A stretch of DNA of 41,101 bases from Burkholderiales bacterium (GTDB taxonomy: Bacteria; Pseudomonadota; Gammaproteobacteria; Burkholderiales; Burkholderiaceae_E). The notes below the pieces were generated by a model. The model was not told where the DNA came from. It worked only from the letters and a program-made list of their open reading frames with translations, and did not search any database. Location: NCBI GenBank assembly GCA_027487815.1, contig JAIYCW010000083.1, positions 1 to 41,101 on the forward strand. The letters run 5' to 3'. The position numbers and the translations under genes are program-made. Position 1 is the stretch's first letter. Every line of letters starts with the position of its first letter. Below, one piece after another: positions 25,438-32,907 of the stretch.

Positions 25438-27261
25438 TTGCGCGTGAATCTTCCACTTACCGTTATTTGTGCCAGCCTGACTTTGCTGGTGGCAGGCTGT
25501 TCGACGCTTTCCGGGCCGCAAGCTGGGGACGATCCAGCCAAACAATCTCAACCTGCCGCCGGCTCAACCGCCACGCCGACCCAAAACGCGCGAAGTGCAA
25601 CCACCGCGCGCGACCCCGCCAGTGAGGGCGACAACCTGCCCAACCTGAGCCTGAGCCGCGAGGTGTTGTTTCAGGTGCTGGCTGCGGAGATTGCGGCGCA
25701 ACGTGGTCAGCTTGGCACCGCCAGCGTGACCTTTCTGGCGCTATCCCGGTCCACCAAGGATCCCCGCTTTGCACGCCGGGCGACCGAGCTGGCCCTGGCG
25801 GATCGCTCCCTGGATCGGGCGCTCGCAAGCGCAAGGGTCTGGTACGAACTTTCGCCTGCCAACCCGACCGCCTTGCAAACACTGGAGGCGCTGTTTTTGG
25901 CCAACGGCAACCTGACCGAGGTTGAACCCCTGCTGGCCACCCGGCTCAACCGCGCGCGCACCGAAAACACTCTGCCTCAAGCCTATGGCCAGATGCAACG
26001 CATGCTCTTGCGCGCTACCGAGCCTGCTGCAGCACTCGCGCTGCTGCAGCGCCTTGCTGCACGCGATCTTGGTCTGATCGAAGCGCGGCTGGCGCTGGGT
26101 GCGCTAGCTGACGCGGCACGCGACCAGGAGCGTTCGGCCGCCGAGTATCGTGCAGCGCTTGCCCTGAAACCCACCGATGCAGCACTTGCCGTGCAAGCCG
26201 CACAAGCGGTAGCCCGGTCGAGTGCCGGCAGCCTGCCCGCATTGCAGCTGTTGAGCGATTTTTTGAACACCAATCCGGCGGCGAGCGAAGCCCGTTTTGC
26301 CTACGCACGCTTGTTAGCCCAACTGGAACGCAATGCCGAAGCGCAGACCCAGATGGATCAGGCGCTCAAAGATGACCCCGAGAATCCCAACATTCTTTAT
26401 GCGATGGCGGGCCTGGCCTACCGGCTCAAGCAACCCGAAATAGCCAAGCAGCATTTGCAGCGCTACATCGCTTTGCCCCGCACCGTGCAGCGCGACAACA
26501 TGCCCGCGTTCCTGTTTCTCGCGCAAATTGCCGAAGAGCAGAATCAACTGCCTGAAGCAATCCAATGGCTCGAGCAAGTCAACCGCGGGGAGAGCTTTTT
26601 GTCGGCGATTGTTCAGCGCGCCTTGCTCACCTCCAAGCTCGGCAAGCTTGATGCCGCCCTTGAATTGCTGCGCTCCACCAATGTGCCCACCAATCGCGAG
26701 CGTATTCAACTCACATCCGCCGAAGCCCAACTGCTGCGCGAAGCCAACCGCCCTGCAGATGCTTTTGATGTGCTGGATAAGGCGCTTGAACGATTACCCA
26801 ACAATCCCGAGCTGCTTTATGACCATGGCATGGCCGCTGAGCGCATCGACAAAATCGATGTGATGGAACGCAGCATGCGCAAGCTGATCGAGCTGCGGCC
26901 GGATCATGCGCATGCCCATAACGCTCTTGGCTACACGCTTGCAGACCGAAACCTGCGGCTTGATGAAGCTCTCAAGCTCATCACCCGCGCCCTGGAGCTG
27001 TTGCCCAAGGATCCCCACATTATCGACAGCATGGGCTGGGTGCTGTACCGGCAGGGCAAGTTGGTAGAAGCTGAAAAGTATTTGCGGCAAGCCTTCGAAA
27101 TCAAGCCTGAAGCGGAAGTCGCTACCCACCTGGGTGAGGTGCTATGGCAGCAAGGCAAAACCGCTGAAGCCCGCAGGCTCTGGCAGCAAGCCATGCAACT
27201 CGACCCCGCCAATCAAACCCTGCGAGAAACACTGACCCGGTTCAAAGTGTCCTTGCAATGA
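25438..27261 (+). CDS. Tetratricopeptide-repeat lipoprotein
   Basis: Probable lipoprotein (607 residues) with a lipobox LVAGC close to the N-terminus, then a low-complexity linker rich in Q, A, T and P. About ten or more TPR-like helical pairs follow, such as AEAQTQMDQALKDDPENPNI and, near the end, LLPKDPHIIDSMGWVLYRQG. TPR proteins scaffold complexes. This one is always next to lolB in related genomes as I recall, so a role in outer-membrane assembly is plausible but not shown. The frame is open from 25375. I chose TTG 25438 because GAGG lies eight bases upstream and the signal peptide begins there; GTG 25444 is an alternative. Confidence 0.85.
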   Translation: MRVNLPLTVICASLTLLVAGCSTLSGPQAGDDPAKQSQPAAGSTATPTQNARSATTARDPASEGDNLPNLSLSREVLFQVLAAEIAAQRGQLGTASVTFLALSRSTKDPRFARRATELALADRSLDRALASARVWYELSPANPTALQTLEALFLANGNLTEVEPLLATRLNRARTENTLPQAYGQMQRMLLRATEPAAALALLQRLAARDLGLIEARLALGALADAARDQERSAAEYRAALALKPTDAALAVQAAQAVARSSAGSLPALQLLSDFLNTNPAASEARFAYARLLAQLERNAEAQTQMDQALKDDPENPNILYAMAGLAYRLKQPEIAKQHLQRYIALPRTVQRDNMPAFLFLAQIAEEQNQLPEAIQWLEQVNRGESFLSAIVQRALLTSKLGKLDAALELLRSTNVPTNRERIQLTSAEAQLLREANRPADAFDVLDKALERLPNNPELLYDHGMAAERIDKIDVMERSMRKLIELRPDHAHAHNALGYTLADRNLRLDEALKLITRALELLPKDPHIIDSMGWVLYRQGKLVEAEKYLRQAFEIKPEAEVATHLGEVLWQQGKTAEARRLWQQAMQLDPANQTLRETLTRFKVSLQ

Positions 27262-27839
27262 CGCAGGCCCCAGCGTCGTTTGCCAGCAGGCGGCGATTTA
27301 ATCTTCAGGCACTGGGCCTGAGCGCCCTTGCACTCATCAGCATGGCAGGCTGCGCCACTCCCGGCAGCGGACCAACTTCAGGCCCGGATAACGCTTCGAA
27401 CCCTCCCAGGCAGTGGCGCGGCCGCTTCCAGCTCCTCACCCCGCAGCGCCAAAGCGGGCGCTTCATTCTTTCCCATCAGACGGCCGGCCCTGGAGGCCTC
27501 GCCCGCGGCCGTGCGGCGGAGCGCTTTGAGCTGGAGCTGCTAACCCCACTGGGCTCCACCGCTGCATTGCTCGTGGCCAGCCAAGGCATGGCAAGCCTCG
27601 ATTTAAGCGATGGACGACGCTTCGAAGCCACAAGCCTTGAGCAGCTCACCAACGACACCCTCGGCTGGACCGTGCCGCTGCAACAGTTACCGGGCTGGCT
27701 TGGCCAACTCGAGCGCGGCGAAACCATCGAGCATCCCGTCTGGAAGGTCGGAGTGGAACAAACTGAACCCTTGCGCCTTTTTCTGGCGGGCCCCGGGCAA
27801 GTCCAATTGCGCTTGCTGATGGATGCTCGCGAAGGTTAG
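27258..27839 (+). CDS. lolB: Outer-membrane lipoprotein receptor LolB
   Basis: Outer-membrane lipoprotein (193 residues) that receives lipoproteins from the periplasmic carrier LolA and inserts them into the outer membrane. A twin-arginine-like basic start (SRRRF) leads to the hydrophobic ALGLSALALISMAGC lipobox. The LolB fold follows: QWRGRFQLLTPQRQSGRFIL, ELELLTPLGSTAALLV and the LGWTVPLQQLPGWLGQ segment. The ATG overlaps the TPR gene stop (ATGA). It is adjacent to ispE, as in most beta- and gammaproteobacteria. Confidence 0.9.
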   Translation: MTQAPASFASRRRFNLQALGLSALALISMAGCATPGSGPTSGPDNASNPPRQWRGRFQLLTPQRQSGRFILSHQTAGPGGLARGRAAERFELELLTPLGSTAALLVASQGMASLDLSDGRRFEATSLEQLTNDTLGWTVPLQQLPGWLGQLERGETIEHPVWKVGVEQTEPLRLFLAGPGQVQLRLLMDAREG

Positions 27840-27870
27840 GCTGCCACTTCCCCTCGCTGCCACTTGATTC

Positions 27871-28773
27871 ATGTCCCGACTTGTTGAACTGCGCCACCTC
27901 CCGGCACCGGCCAAACTGAATTTGTTTCTGCACGTCACTGGCCGCCGCCCGGACGGCTACCACCTGCTGGAAACCGTATTTCAATTGATCGATCTGCATG
28001 ATTCGATCGATCTGCGAATTCGCGAGGATGGCGCGATCTTGCGCCCCCGGGGCGCGCCCGGGGTGCGGCCTGAGGCCGATCTTGTGGTTCGCGCCGCAAG
28101 ATTGCTGCAAAAGACCACCGGATGCGCACAGGGCTGCGAAATCCATGTGAGTAAATCCATCCCCATGGGCGCAGGCCTGGGCGGAGGAAGCTCGGATGCA
28201 GCCACCGTGCTCCTGGGGTTGAATCGGCTTTGGGAGTTGGGACTCAGCCGCCGCGAACTGGCCACTTTGGGCCTGCAGCTTGGCGCCGATGTTCCGGTCT
28301 TTGTGCATGGCTACAACGCTTTTGCCGCGGGCGTGGGTGAAAAACTCACCGCCCTTCACCTGCCTGAGCGCTGGTACGTGGTGCTGCGGCCTGATTGCGC
28401 GGTGCCCACTGCGGCCGCCTTTGCAGCTCCAGAATTGCGGCGTGATTACCCCGCTCTCCCTGCCTCCTGGTGGGATTCGATGCCGGCGGAGCAACTTTGG
28501 GAGGCTTGCCTTGCAGCCACCAATGCTCTCCAGGATCCGGTCTCGCAACGCTATCCCCCGGTCGCTGCGGCACTTGCCAGCCTCCAGGCGGTGGGGCGCA
28601 ACTTGAAGCTTGAGCCAGAACATGTCAAAATGTCGGGCTCTGGTTCTTGCGTGTTTATTGCGCTGGAAACTGCCGAAGCAGCCCGCAAGGCTGCCCGGCT
28701 GGTGCGGGAAAGCGCTCAAGAAGCAGATCGGGTCTGGTGTGTAAGGTCGTTGGCGCGGCATCCGTTGCTCTAA
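27871..28773 (+). CDS. ispE: 4-diphosphocytidyl-2-C-methyl-D-erythritol kinase IspE
   Basis: GHMP-family kinase (300 residues) of the methylerythritol phosphate route to isopentenyl diphosphate. The N-terminal PAPAKLNLFLHVTGRRPDGYH binds substrate, the glycine-rich MGAGLGGGSSDAATVLLGLN is the ATP site, and MSGSGSCVFIAL is the third GHMP motif. Length and motifs are normal. It starts 31 bases after lolB and is followed by the tRNA-Gln gene and prs, an arrangement conserved across proteobacteria. Confidence 0.96.
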   Translation: MSRLVELRHLPAPAKLNLFLHVTGRRPDGYHLLETVFQLIDLHDSIDLRIREDGAILRPRGAPGVRPEADLVVRAARLLQKTTGCAQGCEIHVSKSIPMGAGLGGGSSDAATVLLGLNRLWELGLSRRELATLGLQLGADVPVFVHGYNAFAAGVGEKLTALHLPERWYVVLRPDCAVPTAAAFAAPELRRDYPALPASWWDSMPAEQLWEACLAATNALQDPVSQRYPPVAAALASLQAVGRNLKLEPEHVKMSGSGSCVFIALETAEAARKAARLVRESAQEADRVWCVRSLARHPLL

Positions 28774-28813
28774 AGACCTGTATACCGGAGGCTCGAGGTT
28801 CCAAAAGGCCTGT

Positions 28814-28890
28814 TGGGGAGTCGCCAAGCTGGTTAAGGCACCGGATTTTGATTCCGGCATGCGAAGGTTCGAATCCTTCCTCCCCAGCCA
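28814..28890 (+). tRNA. tRNA-Gln (anticodon UUG)
   Basis: A full cloverleaf can be folded. The acceptor stem TGGGGAG pairs with CTCCCCA at 28880-28886, and the D stem is GCC/GGC. The anticodon stem CCGGA/TCCGG has the loop TTTTGAT, giving the anticodon TTG. The T arm is GAAGG TTCGAAT CCTTC. The discriminator G is followed by an encoded CCA (28888-28890). The length is 77 bases. The position between ispE and prs is the usual one for this tRNA in betaproteobacteria. Confidence 0.97.
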
Positions 28891-28908
28891 ACCCATCCCG
28901 AGACGTCG

Positions 28909-29895
28909 ATGCTCAATCCTACCCGTCGTTCCGTTCAAGACAGTCTGCGCCCAGAAGGCATGATGGTGTTCACTGGCAATGCCAACCCCAAGTTGGCTGC
29001 CGATGTCGTGGGGCATTTGCAGATGCCGCTGGGCAAGGCGACCGTGAGCCGCTTCTCCGATGGTGAAGCCATGGTCGAGATTCTGGAGAATGTGCGAGGC
29101 AAGGATGTATTCATCCTTCAAAGCACTTGCCAGCCTACCAATGATCACCTCATGGAAGTGCTGATCATGACGGATGCGTTGCGGCGCGCCTCGGCCGGAA
29201 GAATCACTGCGGCCCTGCCCTATTTCGGTTACGCGCGCCAGGATCGCCGCGTGCGCTCCACCCGGGTGTCGATCAGCGCCAAGGTGGTGGCCAACATGCT
29301 CCAGGTAGCTGGCGTGGATCGGGTGCTCACCATGGATTTGCACGCCGACCAGATTCAGGGATTTTTTGATATCCCGGTAGACAACATTTATGCCGCACCA
29401 CTCCTGCTCGCCGATGTGCACAAGCAGGACTTCCCCAATGTGATGGTGGTCTCGCCCGATGTGGGCGGGGTGGTTCGTGCGCGAGCTCTGGCCAAACGAC
29501 TTGATTGCGATCTGGCCATCATCGATAAGCGCCGCCCCCGCGCCAATGTTTCGGAAGTGATGAACATCATCGGTGAGGTTGAAGGCCGCACCTGCGTGAT
29601 CATGGATGACATGGTCGATACCGCCAACACGCTGGTTAAGGCGGCGGCCGCACTCAAAGCCCACGGCGCACTGAAGGTATATGCCTATTGCACCCATCCG
29701 GTACTTTCTGGGGGTGCGGTGGATCGGGTGAAAAACAGCGATCTCGACCAATTGGTTGTGGTGGATACCATTCCCTTGCCGCGTGACGCGCAAGCCACCG
29801 ACAAGATCCGGGTGTTATCGTGCGCCAACCTCCTCGCTGAAACCATCCTGCGCATCAATCGCGCCGAATCGATTTCCACACTGTTTGTCGATTGA
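28909..29895 (+). CDS. prs: Ribose-phosphate pyrophosphokinase
   Basis: Makes PRPP from ribose 5-phosphate and ATP for nucleotide, histidine and tryptophan synthesis. Characteristic segments are [31 protein letters not shown] in the flexible ATP loop, [18 protein letters not shown] and the PRPP-binding [12 protein letters not shown] (about residues 229-240). At 328 residues it is slightly long. ATG 28909 adds 17 residues before the usual start region, and ATG 28960 or 28963, with AGAAGG just upstream, is a reasonable alternative. Its product feeds hisG at the other end of the window. Confidence 0.96.
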   Translation: MLNPTRRSVQDSLRPEGMMVFTGNANPKLAADVVGHLQMPLGKATVSRFSDGEAMVEILENVRGKDVFILQSTCQPTNDHLMEVLIMTDALRRASAGRITAALPYFGYARQDRRVRSTRVSISAKVVANMLQVAGVDRVLTMDLHADQIQGFFDIPVDNIYAAPLLLADVHKQDFPNVMVVSPDVGGVVRARALAKRLDCDLAIIDKRRPRANVSEVMNIIGEVEGRTCVIMDDMVDTANTLVKAAAALKAHGALKVYAYCTHPVLSGGAVDRVKNSDLDQLVVVDTIPLPRDAQATDKIRVLSCANLLAETILRINRAESISTLFVD

Positions 29896-29981
29896 TTGTT
29901 GATTCTCCCCGGGTCGGTGGTCGCGCCGTTCGGGATTAAAACCGCCACACACGAAGTGGCACTCTGTTGAAAGGAAGCACG

Positions 29982-30638
29982 ATGAAAGTCGTTGCAAATA
30001 CACGTAGTGCGCAAGGATCGGGTGCGAGCCGCCGACTGCGCCGTTCGGGCAAAGCCCCTGGCATTCTTTATGGTGGCAACGGCACGCCCACCCAGATCGA
30101 AATCGATCACAACCCGCTTTACCACTCGCTGCGGGTTGAAGCCTTCCACTCCTCGATTCTTGATATGGAGCTTGATGGCAAAGCCGAGCCGGTATTGTTG
30201 CGCTCCGTGCAATGGCATCCATATAAGCCCCAGGTGCTGCATATCGACTTTCAGCGCGTTGCAGCCGATCAAAAGATTCACATGAAAGTGCCTCTGCACT
30301 ACAAGAATCAGGAGATCTCGCCTGCTGTAAAACTGAGCGCGGCACTGATCAGCTTTGTATCGACTGATATCGAAGTGATCTGCCTGCCCAAGGATTTGCC
30401 GAGCTTCATCGAGGTGGACCTCTCTACGCTTGAAGCCAACAAGAGCCTGCATATTCGCGAGATCCCTTTCCCAGAAGGTGTGGCGCCCGCGCTTCGCCCG
30501 AAAGAAAATCCGGTGATCGTGACCGCTTCGATTGCAGTCATCGAAGAGGAAAAACCGGCTGAAGGCGCTGCTCCTGCAGCCGCTGGCAAAGGGGCACCCG
30601 CTGCAAAAGCTGCGGCCAAGCCTGCCGCCAAGAAGTAG
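29982..30638 (+). CDS. rplY: 50S ribosomal protein L25 (CTC family)
   Basis: 5S-rRNA-binding ribosomal protein (218 residues) of the long CTC form, with the L25 domain (MKVVANTRSAQGSGASRRLR to about residue 95) and the TL5 C-terminal domain. The tail from about 190 is a run of alanine, lysine and proline and probably unstructured. I set the start at ATG 29982, five bases after AAAGGAAG. A codon at 29967 is also open but falls inside the ribosome site. An 86-base leader separates it from prs, and a repeat array follows. Confidence 0.95.
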   Translation: MKVVANTRSAQGSGASRRLRRSGKAPGILYGGNGTPTQIEIDHNPLYHSLRVEAFHSSILDMELDGKAEPVLLRSVQWHPYKPQVLHIDFQRVAADQKIHMKVPLHYKNQEISPAVKLSAALISFVSTDIEVICLPKDLPSFIEVDLSTLEANKSLHIREIPFPEGVAPALRPKENPVIVTASIAVIEEEKPAEGAAPAAAGKGAPAAKAAAKPAAKK

Positions 30639-30653
30639 GGTTCTTTTGTTCAT

Positions 30654-30824
30654 CGAGCGATGCAGCAGACGCCCGAAGGGCGCTGCTGATCGCTTGGCCT
30701 TATTCCTTCCCGAGCGATGCCGCAAACCCCAAAAGGGTGGCGCTGATCGCTTGGCCTCATCCCCTCCCGAGCGATGCGGCAAACCCCAAAAGGGCGCTGC
30801 TAATCGCCTGCTCCTATTCGATGT
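30654..30824 (+). repeat. Three 57-bp tandem hairpin repeats between rplY and pth
   Basis: Three head-to-tail units of exactly 57 bp lie at 30654-30710, 30711-30767 and 30768-30824. Each starts CGAGCGATGC and contains a palindrome bounded by GCGAT and ATCGC, 37 bases from end to end. In the first unit nearly the whole palindrome pairs (CAGCAG-A-CGCCC, GAA loop, GGGCG-CTGCTG). In units two and three the middle has changed, but GCGAT/ATCGC and a central CCC/GGG or ACCC/GGGT pairing remain. The last unit ends nine bases before pth. I see no ribosome site or gene in it. Confidence 0.88.
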
Positions 30825-30833
30825 CCGCCTGAC

Positions 30834-31409
30834 ATGAGCGCCATCAAACTCATCGTCGGCCTCGGTAATCCGGGTGCTGAATACGAAACCACACGGCACA
30901 ACGCAGGCTTTTGGTGGTGTGATGCACTGGCCGCTCGAGAAGGCGCACGCTGGAGCAAAGACGCCAAGCTCTTTGGCTGGGTGGCCAAGGCCTCTGGCGT
31001 ATGGCTGCTCAAGCCCAGCACCTTCATGAACCGATCGGGCCGCGCGGTGGCTGCGCTCGCAAATTTTTACCGCATCACTGCTGACCAAATCCTGGTTGCG
31101 CATGACGAACTCGATTTGCTTCCCGGCATCTCTAAACTCAAGTTTGGCGGCGGGCATGCCGGCCATAACGGCTTGCGCGATATCCACGCCCAACTCGGCA
31201 CACCCGAATACCATCGCCTCAGAATCGGCATCGGACATCCCCGCTCGCTGAACCTCAACCAGGAGGTGGTGGATTTTGTGTTGCATGCGCCAAGCCGCGA
31301 GCATCAACAGGCGATTGACGCCGAGATTGATCGCAGCCTGCCGCTCTTCGCCGACTTTGCCGCAGGCGAAATCATGCAGGCCACGATGAAGCTCCACACC
31401 AAACCGTGA
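30834..31409 (+). CDS. pth: Peptidyl-tRNA hydrolase
   Basis: Releases peptides from prematurely dropped peptidyl-tRNA (191 residues). The catalytic histidine and conserved asparagine are in [33 protein letters not shown] and the [13 protein letters not shown] region, with its conserved asparagine, complete the active site. The start ATG is close behind the third 57-bp repeat with no obvious ribosome site, so its translation could be affected by folding of the array. rplY-pth adjacency is conserved. Confidence 0.96.
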   Translation: MSAIKLIVGLGNPGAEYETTRHNAGFWWCDALAAREGARWSKDAKLFGWVAKASGVWLLKPSTFMNRSGRAVAALANFYRITADQILVAHDELDLLPGISKLKFGGGHAGHNGLRDIHAQLGTPEYHRLRIGIGHPRSLNLNQEVVDFVLHAPSREHQQAIDAEIDRSLPLFADFAAGEIMQATMKLHTKP

Positions 31410-31439
31410 GCACCAGCCGCTAAGCCACGGCCTGTGCTC
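31408..31439. repeat. Interrupted inverted repeat across convergent gene ends
   Basis: GAGCAC at 31408-31413 and GTGCTC at 31434-31439 are perfect reverse complements, and an inner CCG/CGG pair is placed symmetrically three bases inside. The structure spans the pth stop and the converging stop at 31420. There is no T run on either strand. It may help end both transcripts, or it may be chance. Confidence 0.25.
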
Positions 31440-31815
31440 GGGGACTGATTCTGCGAGCCATCAGCAAAAGTGAAAGCCGATCATCGGCCAGCCCCAGCTG
31501 CACCAGCCTCGCAGCAATTGAGCCCGGGGTGCGCTGCAGCAGCAAACCAATTTGCTGCACCGATTGGCCCGCCTCAAAACATTGAGCCACTTGCTGATCA
31601 TCTTGCCCGCTCCAGGGCTTGCCGGCATTGGCTGGCAATTGCCTCTGCCGGGACTCAATCTGCGCAACCTTTTCCAGCAACTTGACGGCTTGCCCCAACG
31701 CGCGGATCACACCCGGCTGGTTATAACTGCTCGTTGCATCAAAGATCTCACCAGACAGCGGATCACAGCCATCAGCCAGGGGACGCAGTACCTTCAAAAC
31801 ATCATCTGTATTCAT
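31420..31815 (-). CDS. Small protein with HTH-like C-terminal segment, function unknown
   Basis: I do not recognise a named family for this 131-residue protein. The N-terminal third (DGCDPLSGEIFDATSSYNQP) and a helix at about 36-60 precede a segment from W68. That segment (W-S-x2-D-D-x-Q-V-A-x-C-F, then I-G-x3-Q-R-T-P-G-S-I-A-A-R-L to about 109) follows a SANT/sigma-70-region-4-like pattern seen in small DNA-binding proteins and helicase tails, so nucleic-acid binding is plausible. The start is ATG 31815 with AAGGAG six bases upstream; the frame is open to 31872. It converges on pth. No secretion or membrane signal is present. Confidence 0.75.
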   Translation of the reverse strand: MNTDDVLKVLRPLADGCDPLSGEIFDATSSYNQPGVIRALGQAVKLLEKVAQIESRQRQLPANAGKPWSGQDDQQVAQCFEAGQSVQQIGLLLQRTPGSIAARLVQLGLADDRLSLLLMARRISPRAQAVA

Positions 31816-31937
31816 GTCACGCTCCTTGAGGGTTGGAGCGCCAACTTTACAAACTACTGGATAAACATCCAATACATCTTACGGCCTAGCCAAATGGCTT
31901 ATCCGAGCAACTCAACCAAACAACATAAGCCAAACGT

Positions 31938-32885
31938 CTAGCGCAAGGGATTGGCGATCCCGCTCACCACATGGCCCGTCGGCCCCACCTGAGCGGCAGA
32001 CTCGCAATGCCGGGTCTGGTCGTCAAAAAAGAAATCCGGTTCAAACTCGCGCAAAAACGCGCCCTTATCCAGTCCGCCCAGAAAAAAGGCCTCGTCCACA
32101 TCTACCCCCCACTGCATCAGCGTGCGTACCGCCCGTTCGTGAGCCGGGGCCGAACGCGCAGTAACCAGGGCAGTGCGCACCACCATGGGTGCCGCGCCAT
32201 CGCCAGCCGCCGCCCCTGAAACCACCGACCCGTGCTGGCGCAATCGATTCAAGGCATGCAACAAGGGCGCAAACGGCCCCGGTGGCAAGGGCGCCTGGGC
32301 GAGCCGGGCTTCATGCGCCTGAAATGCTGGCAATCCATCGCGTTGAAACACCTGCTCGGATTCATCGGAAAAGAGCACCGCATCGCCGTCAAACGCAATC
32401 CGGATTTCGTTCGGATAGGTCTCAGAAGCCCGCACCGATTGTGGAAACACCCGCGCCGCAGGAAACCCCGCCTCAAGTGCTGCGCGCACATCCGCCTCGT
32501 TGGCCGACAAAAACAGGTTCGCTTTCAGCGGCTGCAAATAAGGCATGGGTGTGCGACCCCGGGTAAACACGCCGCGCTCAATACGCAAACCGGTCTGCTG
32601 AGCTGAGCGAAACACCCGCATCCCACTCACCGGATCATTGCGCGACACCACCACCACCTCTACTCGCCGTTGCGCATCTGGCGTATTCGGAGCATCCACA
32701 CCCAACAATTTCTTCACCAGCGCAAACGCGACCCCCGGGCGCGCGGGAGTATCCAGCCGCTCGCGTTGCAGGGCCATATAGCTGTGGTCGTCGTCCTTCT
32801 CAAACACCCGGTTTTCTTCTTCGAAATCGAAGATCGCGCGTGAAGAAATTGCAACGACCAGCTTGTCGTCCAATGAAATTGCCAT
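31938..32885 (-). CDS. Cytosolic 5'-nucleotidase (NT5C1-like)
   Basis: Protein of 315 residues resembling the bacterial branch of cytosolic 5'-nucleotidases (PF06189-type), which dephosphorylate nucleoside monophosphates. It begins with DDKLVVAISSRAIFDFEEEN, and the RIAFDGDAVLFSDESE segment in the middle supplies the aspartates expected for a HAD-like phosphatase. TALVTARSAPAHERAVRTL and DEAFFLGGLDKGAFLREFEP complete the fold. I set the start at ATG 32885. It is divergent from a porin gene, with only 22 bases between the two start codons. The exact nucleotide preference is not readable. Confidence 0.82.
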   Translation of the reverse strand: MAISLDDKLVVAISSRAIFDFEEENRVFEKDDDHSYMALQRERLDTPARPGVAFALVKKLLGVDAPNTPDAQRRVEVVVVSRNDPVSGMRVFRSAQQTGLRIERGVFTRGRTPMPYLQPLKANLFLSANEADVRAALEAGFPAARVFPQSVRASETYPNEIRIAFDGDAVLFSDESEQVFQRDGLPAFQAHEARLAQAPLPPGPFAPLLHALNRLRQHGSVVSGAAAGDGAAPMVVRTALVTARSAPAHERAVRTLMQWGVDVDEAFFLGGLDKGAFLREFEPDFFFDDQTRHCESAAQVGPTGHVVSGIANPLR

Positions 32886-32907
32886 AGATGGGATGATATA
32901 AGGCCAT

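Noticed and set aside
27646-29793. A 715-codon minus-strand open frame across lolB, ispE, the tRNA and prs
   Set aside because: It runs antisense to well-recognised genes and a tRNA, and its translation has no family features. High GC content makes such shadow frames common here.
29944-29960. GCCAC/GTGGC hairpin in the rplY leader as a possible L25 autoregulatory site
   Set aside because: The stem is only five base pairs with a seven-base loop and could easily be chance; no known L25 leader motif was recognised.
30532-30837. Open frame through the 57-bp repeats giving a repeating peptide with E-R-C and P-K-G elements
   Set aside because: It overlaps rplY in another frame, has no ribosome site, and is open because 57 is a multiple of three and the unit happens to lack stops. 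The opposite strand is open as well. The palindromes explain the pattern better.
29685-31397. A 570-codon minus-strand open frame opposite prs, rplY and pth
   Set aside because: It is antisense to three conserved genes; its apparent repeats are the reverse reading of the 57-bp array.
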